A stretch of 64,000 nt of DNA. Origin: GCA-2746605 sp963710615. Its GTDB lineage: Bacteria > Bacteroidota > Ignavibacteria > Ignavibacteriales > Melioribacteraceae. The stretch is taken from NCBI GenBank assembly GCA_963710615.1, contig CAVQBF010000031.1:62001-126000 (forward strand), in the 5' to 3' direction. The notes under the pieces are model-generated. The model made no database searches, was not told where the DNA came from, and saw only the letters and a list, made by a program, of their open reading frames with translations. A program made the translations under genes and the position numbers. Position 1 is the stretch's first letter, and each line of letters opens with the position of its first letter. Positions 16,893 through 26,622 of this stretch are shown piece after piece.

Positions 16893-18569
16893 TTAATTAT
16901 TAGCTATTTTTGACCATGAATCTCTAAGTGTGACTGTTCTGTTAAATACTAATTTTTCGTTTCTTGATTCTTTTGAATCCAGACAAAAATAACCATTTCT
17001 TTCAAATTGATAGTGATCTCCAACTTTTGCATTTACCAGACTAGGTTCTAGTTTTGAGTTCTTTATAACTTTCAGTGAGTCGGAATTAATAAATTCTGTA
17101 AAATCTTTGGTTTTATCTTCCTCTGGGAATTCAACACTAAATAATCTGTCATAAAGCTTTACTTCAGCTTCAATTGCATGTTTTACCGACACCCAATGAA
17201 TTGTTCCTTTTACTTTCTTATTACTTTTGTCTTCTCCACTTTTCGTTTCAGGGTCAAATGTACATTCAAGTTCAATTACATTCCCCTCATTATCTTTAAT
17301 AACTTTTTCACATTTTATTATATAAGCAAATCTTAATCTTACTTCACTTCCTTCAGTCAGTCGGTGAAATTTTTTATGTGGAACTTCTTGAAAATCATTT
17401 TGCTCAACATATATTTCTCTAGAGAAGGGGATTATTCTTGTTCCTTTAGATTCATCTTTGGGATGATTAGCAGCTCGAAGTTCTTCCACTTTATTTGTAT
17501 CATAATTGGTAATTGTAATCTTTAGCGGTTCTAAAACAGCCATAGCTCTATTTGCGTGTTCATTCAGATCTTCACGTACACTAAACTCCAAAAGAGACAC
17601 ATCATTCACACTATCACGCTTGGCAACACCTACTCTCTCTGCAAAATTTCGAATAGATTTGGGCGTATAACCGCGTCTTCTCAAACCGGATATTGTTGGC
17701 ATTCTGGGATCATCCCATCCTGAAACATATCCTTCTTGAACAAGGCGAAGTAGTTTACGTTTGCTCATTATTGTGTAATTTAAATTTAACCTGGCAAACT
17801 CAATTTGTCTGGGATGATGAATACCGAGTTGTTCTATAAACCAATTATATAATGGACGATGATTTTCAAACTCAAGAGTACAAATGGAATGAGTAATTCC
17901 TTCAATTGAATCGGATTGTCCATGAGCCCAATCATACATTGGGTAAATGCACCATTTATCGCCAGTTCTATGATGATGCGCGTGACGTATTCTATACATT
18001 ATAGGATCCCGCAAGTTCATATTTGGTGAAGCCATATCAATTTTTGCACGGAGCACGTGTTCACCATCTTTGAATTTACCTTCCTTCATTTGCTGAAAGA
18101 ACACAAGATTTTCCTCAATAGTTCTTGCCCTAAATTTACTTTCTTTACCAGGCTCAGTCGGAGTACCACGCTCATTTTTTATTTCATCGAGAGATGAGGA
18201 ATCAACGTAAGCCTTACCTTTTTTTATCAAATCAACAGCATAATCATAAAGTTGGTCAAAATAATCAGATGCATATAGTTCTTTACCTTCCCATTTAAAC
18301 CCTAACCACTTAACATCCTCCATAATAGAATCAACATATTCTGTTTCTTCTTTGGTCGGATTTGTATCATCAAAACGGAGGTTTGTTTTACCCTTATATT
18401 CTTTTCCGAATCCAAAGTTTAAGCAGATGGAAAGGGCATGCCCAATATGCAGATATCCATTTGGCTCGGGAGGGAAACGTGTGTAAACGTAGTTATACTT
18501 ATTTTCTTCTAAATCTTTATCAATAATTTCTTGAATAAAGTTACGTGATTTCTTTTCAGTGTTTTCCAT
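16893..18569 (-). CDS. glnS: Glutaminyl-tRNA synthetase
   Basis: A 558-residue class I aminoacyl-tRNA synthetase charging tRNA-Gln. The HIGH-type motif is in PPEPNGYLHIGHA and the KMSKS-type motif is IMSKRKL. RFDDTNPTKE and YDWAHGQSDSIEGITHS are GlnRS hallmarks, and the C-terminal beta-barrel anticodon-binding domains are complete. I chose the ATG at 18569. A TTG three codons upstream would overlap the gltX stop. With this start, the gene begins 5 bases after gltX, so the two form an operon. Having GlnRS means charging of tRNA-Gln need not pass through misacylation and GatCAB. Confidence 0.95.
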   Translation of the reverse strand: MENTEKKSRNFIQEIIDKDLEENKYNYVYTRFPPEPNGYLHIGHALSICLNFGFGKEYKGKTNLRFDDTNPTKEETEYVDSIMEDVKWLGFKWEGKELYASDYFDQLYDYAVDLIKKGKAYVDSSSLDEIKNERGTPTEPGKESKFRARTIEENLVFFQQMKEGKFKDGEHVLRAKIDMASPNMNLRDPIMYRIRHAHHHRTGDKWCIYPMYDWAHGQSDSIEGITHSICTLEFENHRPLYNWFIEQLGIHHPRQIEFARLNLNYTIMSKRKLLRLVQEGYVSGWDDPRMPTISGLRRRGYTPKSIRNFAERVGVAKRDSVNDVSLLEFSVREDLNEHANRAMAVLEPLKITITNYDTNKVEELRAANHPKDESKGTRIIPFSREIYVEQNDFQEVPHKKFHRLTEGSEVRLRFAYIIKCEKVIKDNEGNVIELECTFDPETKSGEDKSNKKVKGTIHWVSVKHAIEAEVKLYDRLFSVEFPEEDKTKDFTEFINSDSLKVIKNSKLEPSLVNAKVGDHYQFERNGYFCLDSKESRNEKLVFNRTVTLRDSWSKIANN

Positions 18570-18574
18570 ATGTG

Positions 18575-20045
18575 TCAAGATTCAATTTGTTTTGGAATTT
18601 CATTAAGTGCAATATTTATTCTATCTATTACTTCTTGTTTACCTAAAATTAAAAGAAGTTCGTAAACACCCGGACCAATACCAACTCCGGAAACTGCTAG
18701 TCTTAATGGATGAATAATTCTGCCCGCACCGCATTCATTATTTTCCGCGACAAGTTTAAGTGATTGCTCAAAATCTTCTTTTGATTCGCCTTCCATTTTA
18801 GAAAGTTCTTCAGCATATTCAGTTAAAAGCTTAACCGAATCATCTTTCCATCTTTTTTTTATTATATTTTCATCGTATGTCACTGGTTTTTCATAAAAAT
18901 AGCTGCAATTATCAATCAGTTCTTTTACAAAATTAATTCTCTCTTTCATTGACTCAATAATCTGCAACAACCAATCATTATATATAATCACTATCAGCAT
19001 ACTTTGACTTTTTAAGTTCTGATTTAAACAATGGAAGAATTTCCTCGTTACTTTTATTTCTAATATGAAGTCCATTGAGCCAGTCTAACTTCTCAATATT
19101 AAAAACAGCTCCTGCTTTATTTACTCTTTCAAGAGAAAATTTCTCAATCATTTCATTAAGCAGATAGTATTCTTGATCATCGCCAAAGTTCCAGCCAAGC
19201 AGAGCAACAAAATTAATAAGTGCCTCTTTCAAATAACCTTTATCTCTATAATCTTCAACCGCAACGTCACCTTGTCTTTTACTAAGTTTACTTTTATCCG
19301 GATTCAATAGGAGAGGTAGGTGTGCAAACTCAGGAAGATCCCATTCAAAAAATTTATACATTAACACATGTTTAGGTGTTGATGAGAGCCACTCTTCACC
19401 GCGAATTACATGCGAAATCTCCATTAAGTGATCATCAATAACATTAGCCAGATGATAAGTCGGATAACCGTCACTTTTAATCAATACTTGATCATCAATA
19501 TTATCGGTGTTAAACTCAACAGTTCCTCTAACATGATCATTGAATCTAACTATTTGGTTTGGTTCTACATTAAGTCTAATAACGTGAGGAGCATTATTTT
19601 GTAATTTTTCAATTATCTCTTCATCGCTCAGATGAAGACAATGCTTATCATATTTAGCTTGAGGAAGTTTTTGTCTTTGTTGCTCTTCACGTAATGCGGT
19701 TAATCTTTCAGGAGTACAAAAACAGTAGTAAGCTTTCTTTTTATTTATTAATTCTTTAATATAGTTTTGATAGATCTCTAAACGTTTAGATTGAAAATAT
19801 GGACTATAATTACCTTCAATATTGGGACCTTCATCATAGTTCAAGCCAACCCATTTCAGCGAATCAACTAATTTTTCTACAGCTCCTTCAACAAATCTCG
19901 ATTGATCAGTATCTTCAATTCTTAAAACAAATTTTCCATTATTCTTTTTAGCAAAGAGATAATTATATAACGCCGTTCTCAAACCACCAACATGTAAAAA
20001 TCCGGTGGGACTAGGAGCAAATCTTACTCTTACTTCTTTATTCAT
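18575..20045 (-). pseudogene. gltX: Glutamyl-tRNA synthetase gene with frameshift
   Basis: The 5' part (20045 to about 18980) encodes 355 residues with the HIGH motif region (FAPSPTGFLHVGG), LRIEDTD and the KMSKS-type KSKLSKRQG, then stops at TAA 18978-18980. The remaining C-terminal region continues in the +1 frame from about 18988 (NDWLLQIIESMKERINF...) to the stop at 18575. The junction is a TATATATA run. Adding one TA unit restores a 490-residue protein of normal GltX length. Since GluRS is normally essential and the rest looks intact, a sequencing or assembly error is the simplest cause. A real mutation or recoding is possible. It is followed by glnS 5 bases downstream. Confidence 0.88.
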
Positions 20046-20074
20046 AACGATCCAATAGTAATAAAATTAAAGTG

Positions 20075-20082
20075 CAAATATA
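20075..20082 (-). promoter_or_regulatory. Bacteroidota-type -7 promoter box for gltX-glnS
   Basis: On the minus strand TATATTTG, followed by CA, matches the TAnnTTTG -7 consensus of Bacteroidota promoters. It lies 30 bases before the gltX ATG. A clear -33 TTTG box at the usual spacing is not seen. Confidence 0.45.
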
Positions 20083-20325
20083 GGGATTTTTTATGCGAAA
20101 AATATAAGACATTGTAATTGAAATATTGTTCGAAAGCTGGAAAAAGAAAAATTTGTGCAAATGGGAAAGAATGATTGGGGGATTGGATGAATTAGGGGAA
20201 AGTGAAAAACAACGGAAATAAGTATGTGACGTGCGATGAAATAAACTTTATTATTTAATCAATCAGCCATTTATAAATCCAATCAATAATTTAATTCACA
20301 GAATGTAAAGAAGACTTATAGTTAA

Positions 20326-22662
20326 TCAACTTACAATTTTAACTTGAGTGTAATATTTTACTTTTTCAATAAATTCTTTACTGTCAATTGGTTTAGGAAT
20401 GTAGTCGGTTGCTCCGGCTTCGAGACATTTCTCTCTATCACCTTTCATAGCGAAAGCAGTTAAAGCAATAATTGGTGTGTCTGCATAACCTTCAAGCTCT
20501 CTAATTTTACCGGTCGCCTCAAATCCGTTCATTACTGGCATTTGCATATCCATTAATATTAAATCAATCTTATCGCATTCACAGATATTTAAAGCTTCTT
20601 CACCATTTTCTACAACTATTACATTTTCAAATCCGCTTTTCTTTAATAAACGGGTTACGATAATTTGTGAATGCTTATAATCTTCTGCCATTAAAATTTT
20701 AGGGCCAGATGATTCTTCACTTATTTCATCAATTGTTTTAGGTTCTTCGTATGATTTTATCATGTCAGTAATTGTTTTTTCTAATTCATTAAAACTTGTG
20801 CTCTTTTTATCAAGTAAGTCAACAAACATGCCATCTATTTTTTGAAGGTCTTCTTGATAATCTTCTTTACCGGTATAGATTATAATAGGTAGTTTCGAAA
20901 ATTTATCCTCAGACTTTATTTTTTTTATTAAATCAAAACCATTAATTTTTGGCATATCCAGATCAATAATAGCAAGATCGAGCTCTTTGTCACTTATTAA
21001 GTCCATAACAAATTCGGGGCGGTACTCGGATATTACATTAAAACCGGCTGTAATAACTGCTTGGTTAACTAAATTCAATGTGGGCTGATCATCATCAACA
21101 CATAGCACTGTGGAATTTCTTCTAAGTTTGTAACTTGTTAATATTTCAACTAAATTGTTGTAATTGATAGGTTTAACTAAATATTCAACAGAACCCATTA
21201 AATAAATCTTTTCTTTTTCTGTCTCAACTGAAAATACAATAACCGGTATATTTCTAGTCGATTTATTATTCTTGATTTTTTGAAGGAGTTCAAGGCTATT
21301 TTCATTTTCCTGCTCAATATTCAATATTATGGCAACATATTTATTTTCTGAAATCAGTCTTAATGCACGAGAACCTGAACTTACAATTTCCGTTTTATAA
21401 TGCCATTTGCTAAGATGATTTTTCAAAAGAGAAGATGAAGCATTATCACTTTCAATAACTAAAATTTTATCATTAATATCATTTTTTACATTATCAAGAA
21501 TATTTTCCAGTGAAGTTTCAGAATTAGTTTGAACATTAATCGTAATATTTAGGTTGAATTTTCCGGAGTTTTGTGTCACCATAAAACTTCCATTAAGCAT
21601 TTCAACTTCTTTTGAAATAAGAGCTAACGCTAAACCACTTTTATTTTTTGAAAATTCCTTATTTTCGAACGGCATCAATATGTTTGCAAGTTTGTCTTCA
21701 GATAAATTTAAACCCTCAGTTGAAAAACTAACTTTAAGTTTTCCCTCAATTTCAACACTTGAATGAATCTTTACAGAGTTTGTGGGGCTTAGATCGGCTA
21801 CAAAACTCAGAGCTCTAAAAACTATATTCTCAAATTTTTGTTTAGTAGTTAAAATATCATGATTATAATAATTTACTAATTCAACCTCAAGATTTTTAAA
21901 ATCATTCTTAACTTTATTTATAATATCAGAGAATAGATTTTCTAAAGAAAAACTTTCTTCCTCGCAATCTATCTTTACGGAGTTAAGTTTTAATAATAAA
22001 GAAAGATCTTCAACAGTATCAAGAACCGATTGATATTTATTCTTAATTTCATCAAGCAACTTATTCGTAGTATTAGAAGGCTGATCTTCTTTAATAATTG
22101 TAACTAAACCGCCTATAGTTTTAATCTCTTTTATTAGTCCGTTACTAAATTTTAATAGAAAGTCAGTTGAAGAAATTTTTGTATCTAATCGATTTACTCC
22201 TGGAATGTTAAGCCATATTCTTAAGAGATTTTGAACAAATCTCGCCGCTTCATAAATTTTGTTTTTTTCTTCCTCAGAGACTAAGGACTTGTGCTCAATA
22301 ATCAAAATAAATTGTTGATCACCTACAAATATAAGAAGTGATTGTAATACAGGGTTTTCCGGTATTGATGATAATGTGCATTCACCAATAAAATCTCTTT
22401 CATAGTTGGAATGATTTAAGAACTTTTCATAATCATTAATTAAAATTCCCGATTTGAATAATTCTGAATGTGGAAATTTAAAAGTATTGAGTAGATTATA
22501 TTTATTTTTCTCTGACTCTTTAGCTATTAAGACAGAATTTAAATTCAGATCAGAAATTAAAAACCTGCAAAGTTCATCCGGAAATACTTCAGAACCTTTT
22601 TCAGCAAGTTTTGTAAGTAGATTTATGTTTTCAAGGAAATCGAGTTTTGAATTAATCAGCAT
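20326..22662 (-). CDS. Hybrid histidine pseudokinase with three receiver domains
   Basis: A 778-residue cytosolic protein. An N-terminal GAF-like region (1-150) is followed by a kinase-like core. The dimerisation helix reads NGLIKEIKTIGGLV where kinases have a phospho-accepting His. The N-box Asn is missing (VFRALSFVAD), though a G2-like box remains (KSGLALALISKEVEMLNGSF). Three receivers follow. The first has Asn at the phosphorylation site (AIILNIEQ). The second (AIIDLDMP) and third (LILMDMQMP, with IALTA and YIPKP) keep Asp, Thr and Lys. The first half therefore probably senses or scaffolds rather than phosphorylates. The second and third receivers need an outside kinase. The gene is monocistronic. 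Confidence 0.87.
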   Translation of the reverse strand: MLINSKLDFLENINLLTKLAEKGSEVFPDELCRFLISDLNLNSVLIAKESEKNKYNLLNTFKFPHSELFKSGILINDYEKFLNHSNYERDFIGECTLSSIPENPVLQSLLIFVGDQQFILIIEHKSLVSEEEKNKIYEAARFVQNLLRIWLNIPGVNRLDTKISSTDFLLKFSNGLIKEIKTIGGLVTIIKEDQPSNTTNKLLDEIKNKYQSVLDTVEDLSLLLKLNSVKIDCEEESFSLENLFSDIINKVKNDFKNLEVELVNYYNHDILTTKQKFENIVFRALSFVADLSPTNSVKIHSSVEIEGKLKVSFSTEGLNLSEDKLANILMPFENKEFSKNKSGLALALISKEVEMLNGSFMVTQNSGKFNLNITINVQTNSETSLENILDNVKNDINDKILVIESDNASSSLLKNHLSKWHYKTEIVSSGSRALRLISENKYVAIILNIEQENENSLELLQKIKNNKSTRNIPVIVFSVETEKEKIYLMGSVEYLVKPINYNNLVEILTSYKLRRNSTVLCVDDDQPTLNLVNQAVITAGFNVISEYRPEFVMDLISDKELDLAIIDLDMPKINGFDLIKKIKSEDKFSKLPIIIYTGKEDYQEDLQKIDGMFVDLLDKKSTSFNELEKTITDMIKSYEEPKTIDEISEESSGPKILMAEDYKHSQIIVTRLLKKSGFENVIVVENGEEALNICECDKIDLILMDMQMPVMNGFEATGKIRELEGYADTPIIALTAFAMKGDREKCLEAGATDYIPKPIDSKEFIEKVKYYTQVKIVS

Positions 22663-23318
22663 AGTAAAATGTTTCTTTAGTATTATTTCATACTAATTTA
22701 ATGGTGAAAAAAGCACAATGCAATAGATATTTCTGAACTATTATAATCGTTTATTAGAAGGCAAAATTAAATGAAAAATTTAAAATAAAAGCTTATTTCA
22801 AAATAATTATGGTTTATTGGATAAATATTTGGGAAAATTTATCATCAGTAGTATTTACCTGTAGTTGCTACTCAAGATCTTCAATTAAACTATATTCGAA
22901 ATATCATTTATGTATTAAACAAAGAAATTAATTATCGAATTGAGAAATTAAAATGTATCGATTTAAATTTTAATTATGTTGATAAATTTTCTGAATATAA
23001 AAGAGATATTATAATTTATTTAGTCAGCAAATAATAGAAGAATTTAGAATATATTGTTCACTTGATAGTTACTAAATTGGTGGAAATTAGGATAAATTAA
23101 ATTTTACCCTTTAAAGGTCCGCCATGCACTTTAAATCTTACCCATTATGTTATTCAATTTACATTGAAATTATAAATCCAATTCTCCATTTATTCCCATG
23201 AATGCTCAATAGTTTAAAATAAATTATTAGAGTTAAAGCTAACATTTTTTTATGTGGCACAATATGTGAGTGAGATCACAAGTTTAACTATTCGATATCT
23301 AAAACTTTTAGGCAAAAT
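22663..23318. other. Gene-free AT-rich region
   Basis: 656 bases between divergent genes. I found no RNA gene, tRNA arm, terminator or repeat. One frame at about 22860-23033 is open for about 58 codons but has no start codon and no ribosome binding site; it could be a gene remnant. The right end must hold the promoter of the 23319 gene. Confidence 0.5.
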
Positions 23319-24302
23319 ATGAATGAAATAATCAAGCAAGCAATTAATAGTAAAAACATAGAAGAGAGTGAAAATAATCTCGATAAAAAAGTTAGAGAGA
23401 TTAAGGAAAAAGCATTAGGAAACATTTCCCCTATAATCTTAGTTAAGCCAGCTGTATTTTCATTTGTTGTTCTCTTGGGGTCCCTTTTCATCGATCTTTC
23501 TTCTGTGCCAATTTTAGGTGATGTAACAATTGGATTGGCGAAACAACTATATCCTGAATGGGAGCCGGCTGCGCAAAGTGTAGTTCCAATACAATTCTGG
23601 TGGCTACCACTAATTAGCTATTTGTTTTTTATTTCAATAGCCATTAAAGAATATAAAGGATTGTTCAGTCATGTGAGAGCAACTACACCTAGAGAAAATA
23701 TTGATAGAATTATTTCATCATCAATAAGTTTAATCGATGGATATGCTACAGCTTTACCTTTGGTTGGTGCAGCTTTTTTATTAGTAAGTATAAAGTTAGG
23801 ACCGGAAATATTTCTAGGCTTATCTGTTCCTTTCGAAATAAAAGCTTTAATAGTATTAGCAATTGCAAAACTTTTTGAACCTGTTCTTGATTACATCGGT
23901 GTAAAATTTCAAAAGGTGATAAATCAAGCTTCAGATTTTCAAGAGCAGTATTATCAGAAAATGCAGATAAAACAGACTAACAAATTGATTGAGTTACTTT
24001 CCAGTGAAAAGAATAACAATAGCTCTAATTTAAATCAAACGTTAAATCTTCAATCAGATGATCTAAAACTTTATCGAGATGAATTAGAAAAAATAAAAAC
24101 CATTTCATTTGAAACTTATCAGAATTTTAACGCTCTCAGTAAACTTTCTCATATTCTCAAATCTAATCTTGAAGGGAATAAGGAACATTTAACAGTATTG
24201 AACAATCTTAGTCAAAGTATTGATTCAATGGCAACAAACTTAAACAATGAGGGTGTTTCAAAATCACTGAATAGCCTTGAAAATATTGTAAATAGAAGGT
24301 AG
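23319..24302 (+). CDS. Four-span membrane protein, GldL-like motor component candidate
   Basis: A 327-residue protein. Hydrophobic segments lie at about 42-62, 88-110, 142-163 and 171-195. A long cytosolic helical tail (about 200-327) follows and ends in repeated Leu/Asn-rich helices. The pair of spans GYATALPLVGAAFLLVSIKL and FEIKALIVLAIAKLFEPVLD, followed by a coiled tail, recalls GldL/PorL of the type IX secretion and gliding motor. A MotA/ExbB-type channel subunit would have a broadly similar plan. The next gene begins 4 bases downstream and has GldM-like topology. Resemblance is weak and rests on topology and order. GldL normally has two spans, so this would be a divergent form. Confidence 0.6.
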   Translation: MNEIIKQAINSKNIEESENNLDKKVREIKEKALGNISPIILVKPAVFSFVVLLGSLFIDLSSVPILGDVTIGLAKQLYPEWEPAAQSVVPIQFWWLPLISYLFFISIAIKEYKGLFSHVRATTPRENIDRIISSSISLIDGYATALPLVGAAFLLVSIKLGPEIFLGLSVPFEIKALIVLAIAKLFEPVLDYIGVKFQKVINQASDFQEQYYQKMQIKQTNKLIELLSSEKNNNSSNLNQTLNLQSDDLKLYRDELEKIKTISFETYQNFNALSKLSHILKSNLEGNKEHLTVLNNLSQSIDSMATNLNNEGVSKSLNSLENIVNRR

Positions 24303-24306
24303 AAAG

Positions 24307-25257
24307 ATGGTTAGAAGAAACAGAGACGCTAAATTTGTTATATATCAAGTACTTTACATATTTGTTGTAACTGTTCTTGCATTAAAAGGGGCTGAAATAA
24401 ATCTTGGCGAAGTAGTTGATAAAGAAAGTGTTGTGGAAAAAAGTGTGAGAGACTCTCTAATTAATGTAGTTGATTCACTCTCAGAATTAGGGTTAAAATT
24501 TAATATTGAAGTTGATACAAATGCAGCTAAAGAGAATATCATTTTAAAGGAAAAACTCTCTAAACTTAATACTCAAGTTGCTTCACTTTCAAGTCGAGTT
24601 AAGGAAATTCCAAAAATTAAAAAAGAAAGTGAAGCTGAAAAAGACAAAGTAAAACCCAATTTGCCTTCTCCATTTTCTACGAATCTAACATTTTTACAAT
24701 ACGCCTCTAATATAGCAGAAAACAAAGGTGATTATAAGGTCGTAATTTATGATCCTAACACAAAATTTCAAATAGCAAATATTCCGCCAAAAGGAAGTAA
24801 GAAATTTGATTTAACAGACCAAAGTGAAGTAGTATTAAAATACGGTTACCAAGAAGAAATAATAAAGGTTAAACCGAATTTACCTCCAGAAATTATTATA
24901 GAAAAAGTAACAAGTAAAATGGACAGGTCTGATATATATGTTAAAGAACTGCAGCGGACTACATGTTTTAACGTTACCGTAAAAGATGAAAGGTTAGAGC
25001 AAATTAAAATATCTAATTCCGGACCAATATCAGTAACAGGACCTAGAAAGGATAAGAAGGGGAATTCGGTCTATACTGTTTCTCTAAATATTGCTAGCAA
25101 TGAAGAGAGATTTAATGAATGGGCAGATAGAAATGATCACTTGGTGGATTCCGATGGAAGATATAAAGCTAATTTCTTTTTCACAGCGTTTGATAGCAAA
25201 TCCAAGCAAAAAGTAGAAGTGGGCGAGAGTTTTTACTTTACAGAGTTTTCAAAATAA
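24307..25257 (+). CDS. Bitopic periplasmic protein, GldM-like candidate
   Basis: A 316-residue protein. A short basic cytosolic N-terminus (MVRRNRDAKF) leads into one span (VIYQVLYIFVVTVLALKGAEI) and then a periplasmic part. This start resembles the N-terminus of GldM/PorM (the pattern QKMINLMYLVLTAMLALN in Bacteroidota). A coiled region (about 95-115) and Ig-like beta domains (about 125-316) follow. GldM is usually longer (about 500 residues), so this is shorter. In that system GldLM uses the ion gradient to energise type IX export across the periplasm. It starts 4 bases after the preceding stop and precedes a secreted barrel-like protein. Identity as GldM is inferred. Confidence 0.6.
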   Translation: MVRRNRDAKFVIYQVLYIFVVTVLALKGAEINLGEVVDKESVVEKSVRDSLINVVDSLSELGLKFNIEVDTNAAKENIILKEKLSKLNTQVASLSSRVKEIPKIKKESEAEKDKVKPNLPSPFSTNLTFLQYASNIAENKGDYKVVIYDPNTKFQIANIPPKGSKKFDLTDQSEVVLKYGYQEEIIKVKPNLPPEIIIEKVTSKMDRSDIYVKELQRTTCFNVTVKDERLEQIKISNSGPISVTGPRKDKKGNSVYTVSLNIASNEERFNEWADRNDHLVDSDGRYKANFFFTAFDSKSKQKVEVGESFYFTEFSK

Positions 25258-25274
25258 AATATTGCGGATGAATA

Positions 25275-26405
25275 ATGAAAAAATTTCTTTTTATAATTTT
25301 TACTTTAATATTAGTTACGTCTACAAGCCACGCACAATATGATAATGAGCCCATACTTTACTATCAGATGGAACCACTTGACGACAGTCTATTTGTCTTG
25401 ATTCAAGAAAACTTGTTTATCGATCCACCTGATCCAAAAGCAGAAATAATTGTTGATCTGAGAGACACAAAAAATCGAACAATTCAAGTAGCAAGCCGGT
25501 TGTATCCTTTATTAGCTCTGAACGAAGAACTTAGAGCCCGTATAACAACATTTCCGTACAAAATTAATTTGCAGGATAATATTAATTACACATCTGTATT
25601 TACCGATGTTGTTGATAAGATGAAGTTTGGGAAGCTAACAAATCCTCCTACAAAATCTCAGATAAGTTCAACGCTCAGTTATATAAATCCATATCTCCAG
25701 TTATTTGGAGGAGAAAGATTTGGTGTGCCAATTAAGCAAGATATTGGTATTTCTATGGGTCTTGGAACACCATATTCCGGACCAATGGAGACAGATTTTG
25801 TTGAGGCTAATTTTCACCTTCTTGGATTTAGAGTTGGTATGTTCGGCAGAATTGAAGCCTTTACAAAATTGAGGGAAACCAATATGCATAATAATCTTTA
25901 TGCCGGAGAAGGTATCCAGGTAGGTTATGTGCTCCCGTTCGGTAATTTCTTTGAAATTGGTTATATAAATACAAGCAATGAGCTAAGGCCTGAAGTTGTT
26001 AATTCAATTTTACAAGATAGCGTTGCTGAATTTGGATATACTCCTAAAATAATTAAGGGTTCTTACGTAAATTTTGAGTTAAGATATCCGATCAGGATTT
26101 TAGGAGCAACAAGAGGAAAGTTTTATGCCGCAAAATATTTAGGAGAATGGCACATTGGCTATACTGGCAGAGAGTTATCTTTGGCAGGTAGTACGTTTGA
26201 TTTACAACTTGATGCAATGCCGCACAGCGATGTGAGAAATCCACAATACCTAATTGATATTTCCGTTCAAAGAATAATGGAATCCTGGGGATTCAGCTCA
26301 TTTTCATTGGGACCATCAGCCATATTATCCAGGAATGATTCCGGTAAGTTCGGTGTAATTTCTGTATTCTTTAATATTAGACTTAAAGTTGGAACTTCAC
26401 TCTAG
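25275..26405 (+). CDS. Secreted outer-membrane-barrel-like protein, third gene of GldLM-like operon
   Basis: A 376-residue protein with a signal peptide (residues 1-20, ending TSHAQ). About 100 N-terminal residues contain an LIVDLRDTKNR-type segment. They precede a region of alternating amphipathic strands (from about 155) typical of an outer-membrane barrel, ending FFNIRLKVGTSL. The gene starts 17 bases after the GldM-like stop. In Bacteroidota gldN follows gldM, but I see no clear GldN similarity here. This may be a lineage-specific outer-membrane partner of the motor. A weak terminator follows at 26437. Confidence 0.7.
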   Translation: MKKFLFIIFTLILVTSTSHAQYDNEPILYYQMEPLDDSLFVLIQENLFIDPPDPKAEIIVDLRDTKNRTIQVASRLYPLLALNEELRARITTFPYKINLQDNINYTSVFTDVVDKMKFGKLTNPPTKSQISSTLSYINPYLQLFGGERFGVPIKQDIGISMGLGTPYSGPMETDFVEANFHLLGFRVGMFGRIEAFTKLRETNMHNNLYAGEGIQVGYVLPFGNFFEIGYINTSNELRPEVVNSILQDSVAEFGYTPKIIKGSYVNFELRYPIRILGATRGKFYAAKYLGEWHIGYTGRELSLAGSTFDLQLDAMPHSDVRNPQYLIDISVQRIMESWGFSSFSLGPSAILSRNDSGKFGVISVFFNIRLKVGTSL

Positions 26406-26436
26406 AATTTAAAGTATATATACTAAAGAAATAATC

Positions 26437-26465
26437 AAAGCCTCATAGATTTCGGGACTTTTTAC
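26437..26465 (+). terminator. Weak terminator after barrel-like gene
   Basis: AAAGCCTC and GGGACTTT form an 8-position stem with one mismatch and one G-T pair, followed by TTTT. It lies about 30 bases after the stop of the 25275 gene. Confidence 0.4.
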
Positions 26466-26622
26466 TTTCTATCTGGTAATTCCTCTGAATTAAAGATTAA
26501 ACTTTATAGGAATCATACACTCAAATAAATTAGCAGTAAATTTCATTATTTAGAAATTATTATTATTTTACACACGTAAAACAATAATAATTTCCCATTC
26601 ACAATAATCTAATCTGTATTTT

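Noticed and set aside
18978..18990. Programmed +1 frameshift in gltX
   Set aside because: The ATA-TAA context gives poor re-pairing after a +1 slip and gltX recoding is not known; repeat slippage or read error is simpler.
22860..23033. A protein gene in the 22.7-23.3 kb gap
   Set aside because: The frame lacks a start codon and ribosome binding site and is bounded by stops.
23319..24302. ExbB/TolQ or MotA assignment for the four-span protein
   Set aside because: The signature residues of those families cannot be located, and the partner protein begins like GldM, not ExbD or MotB.
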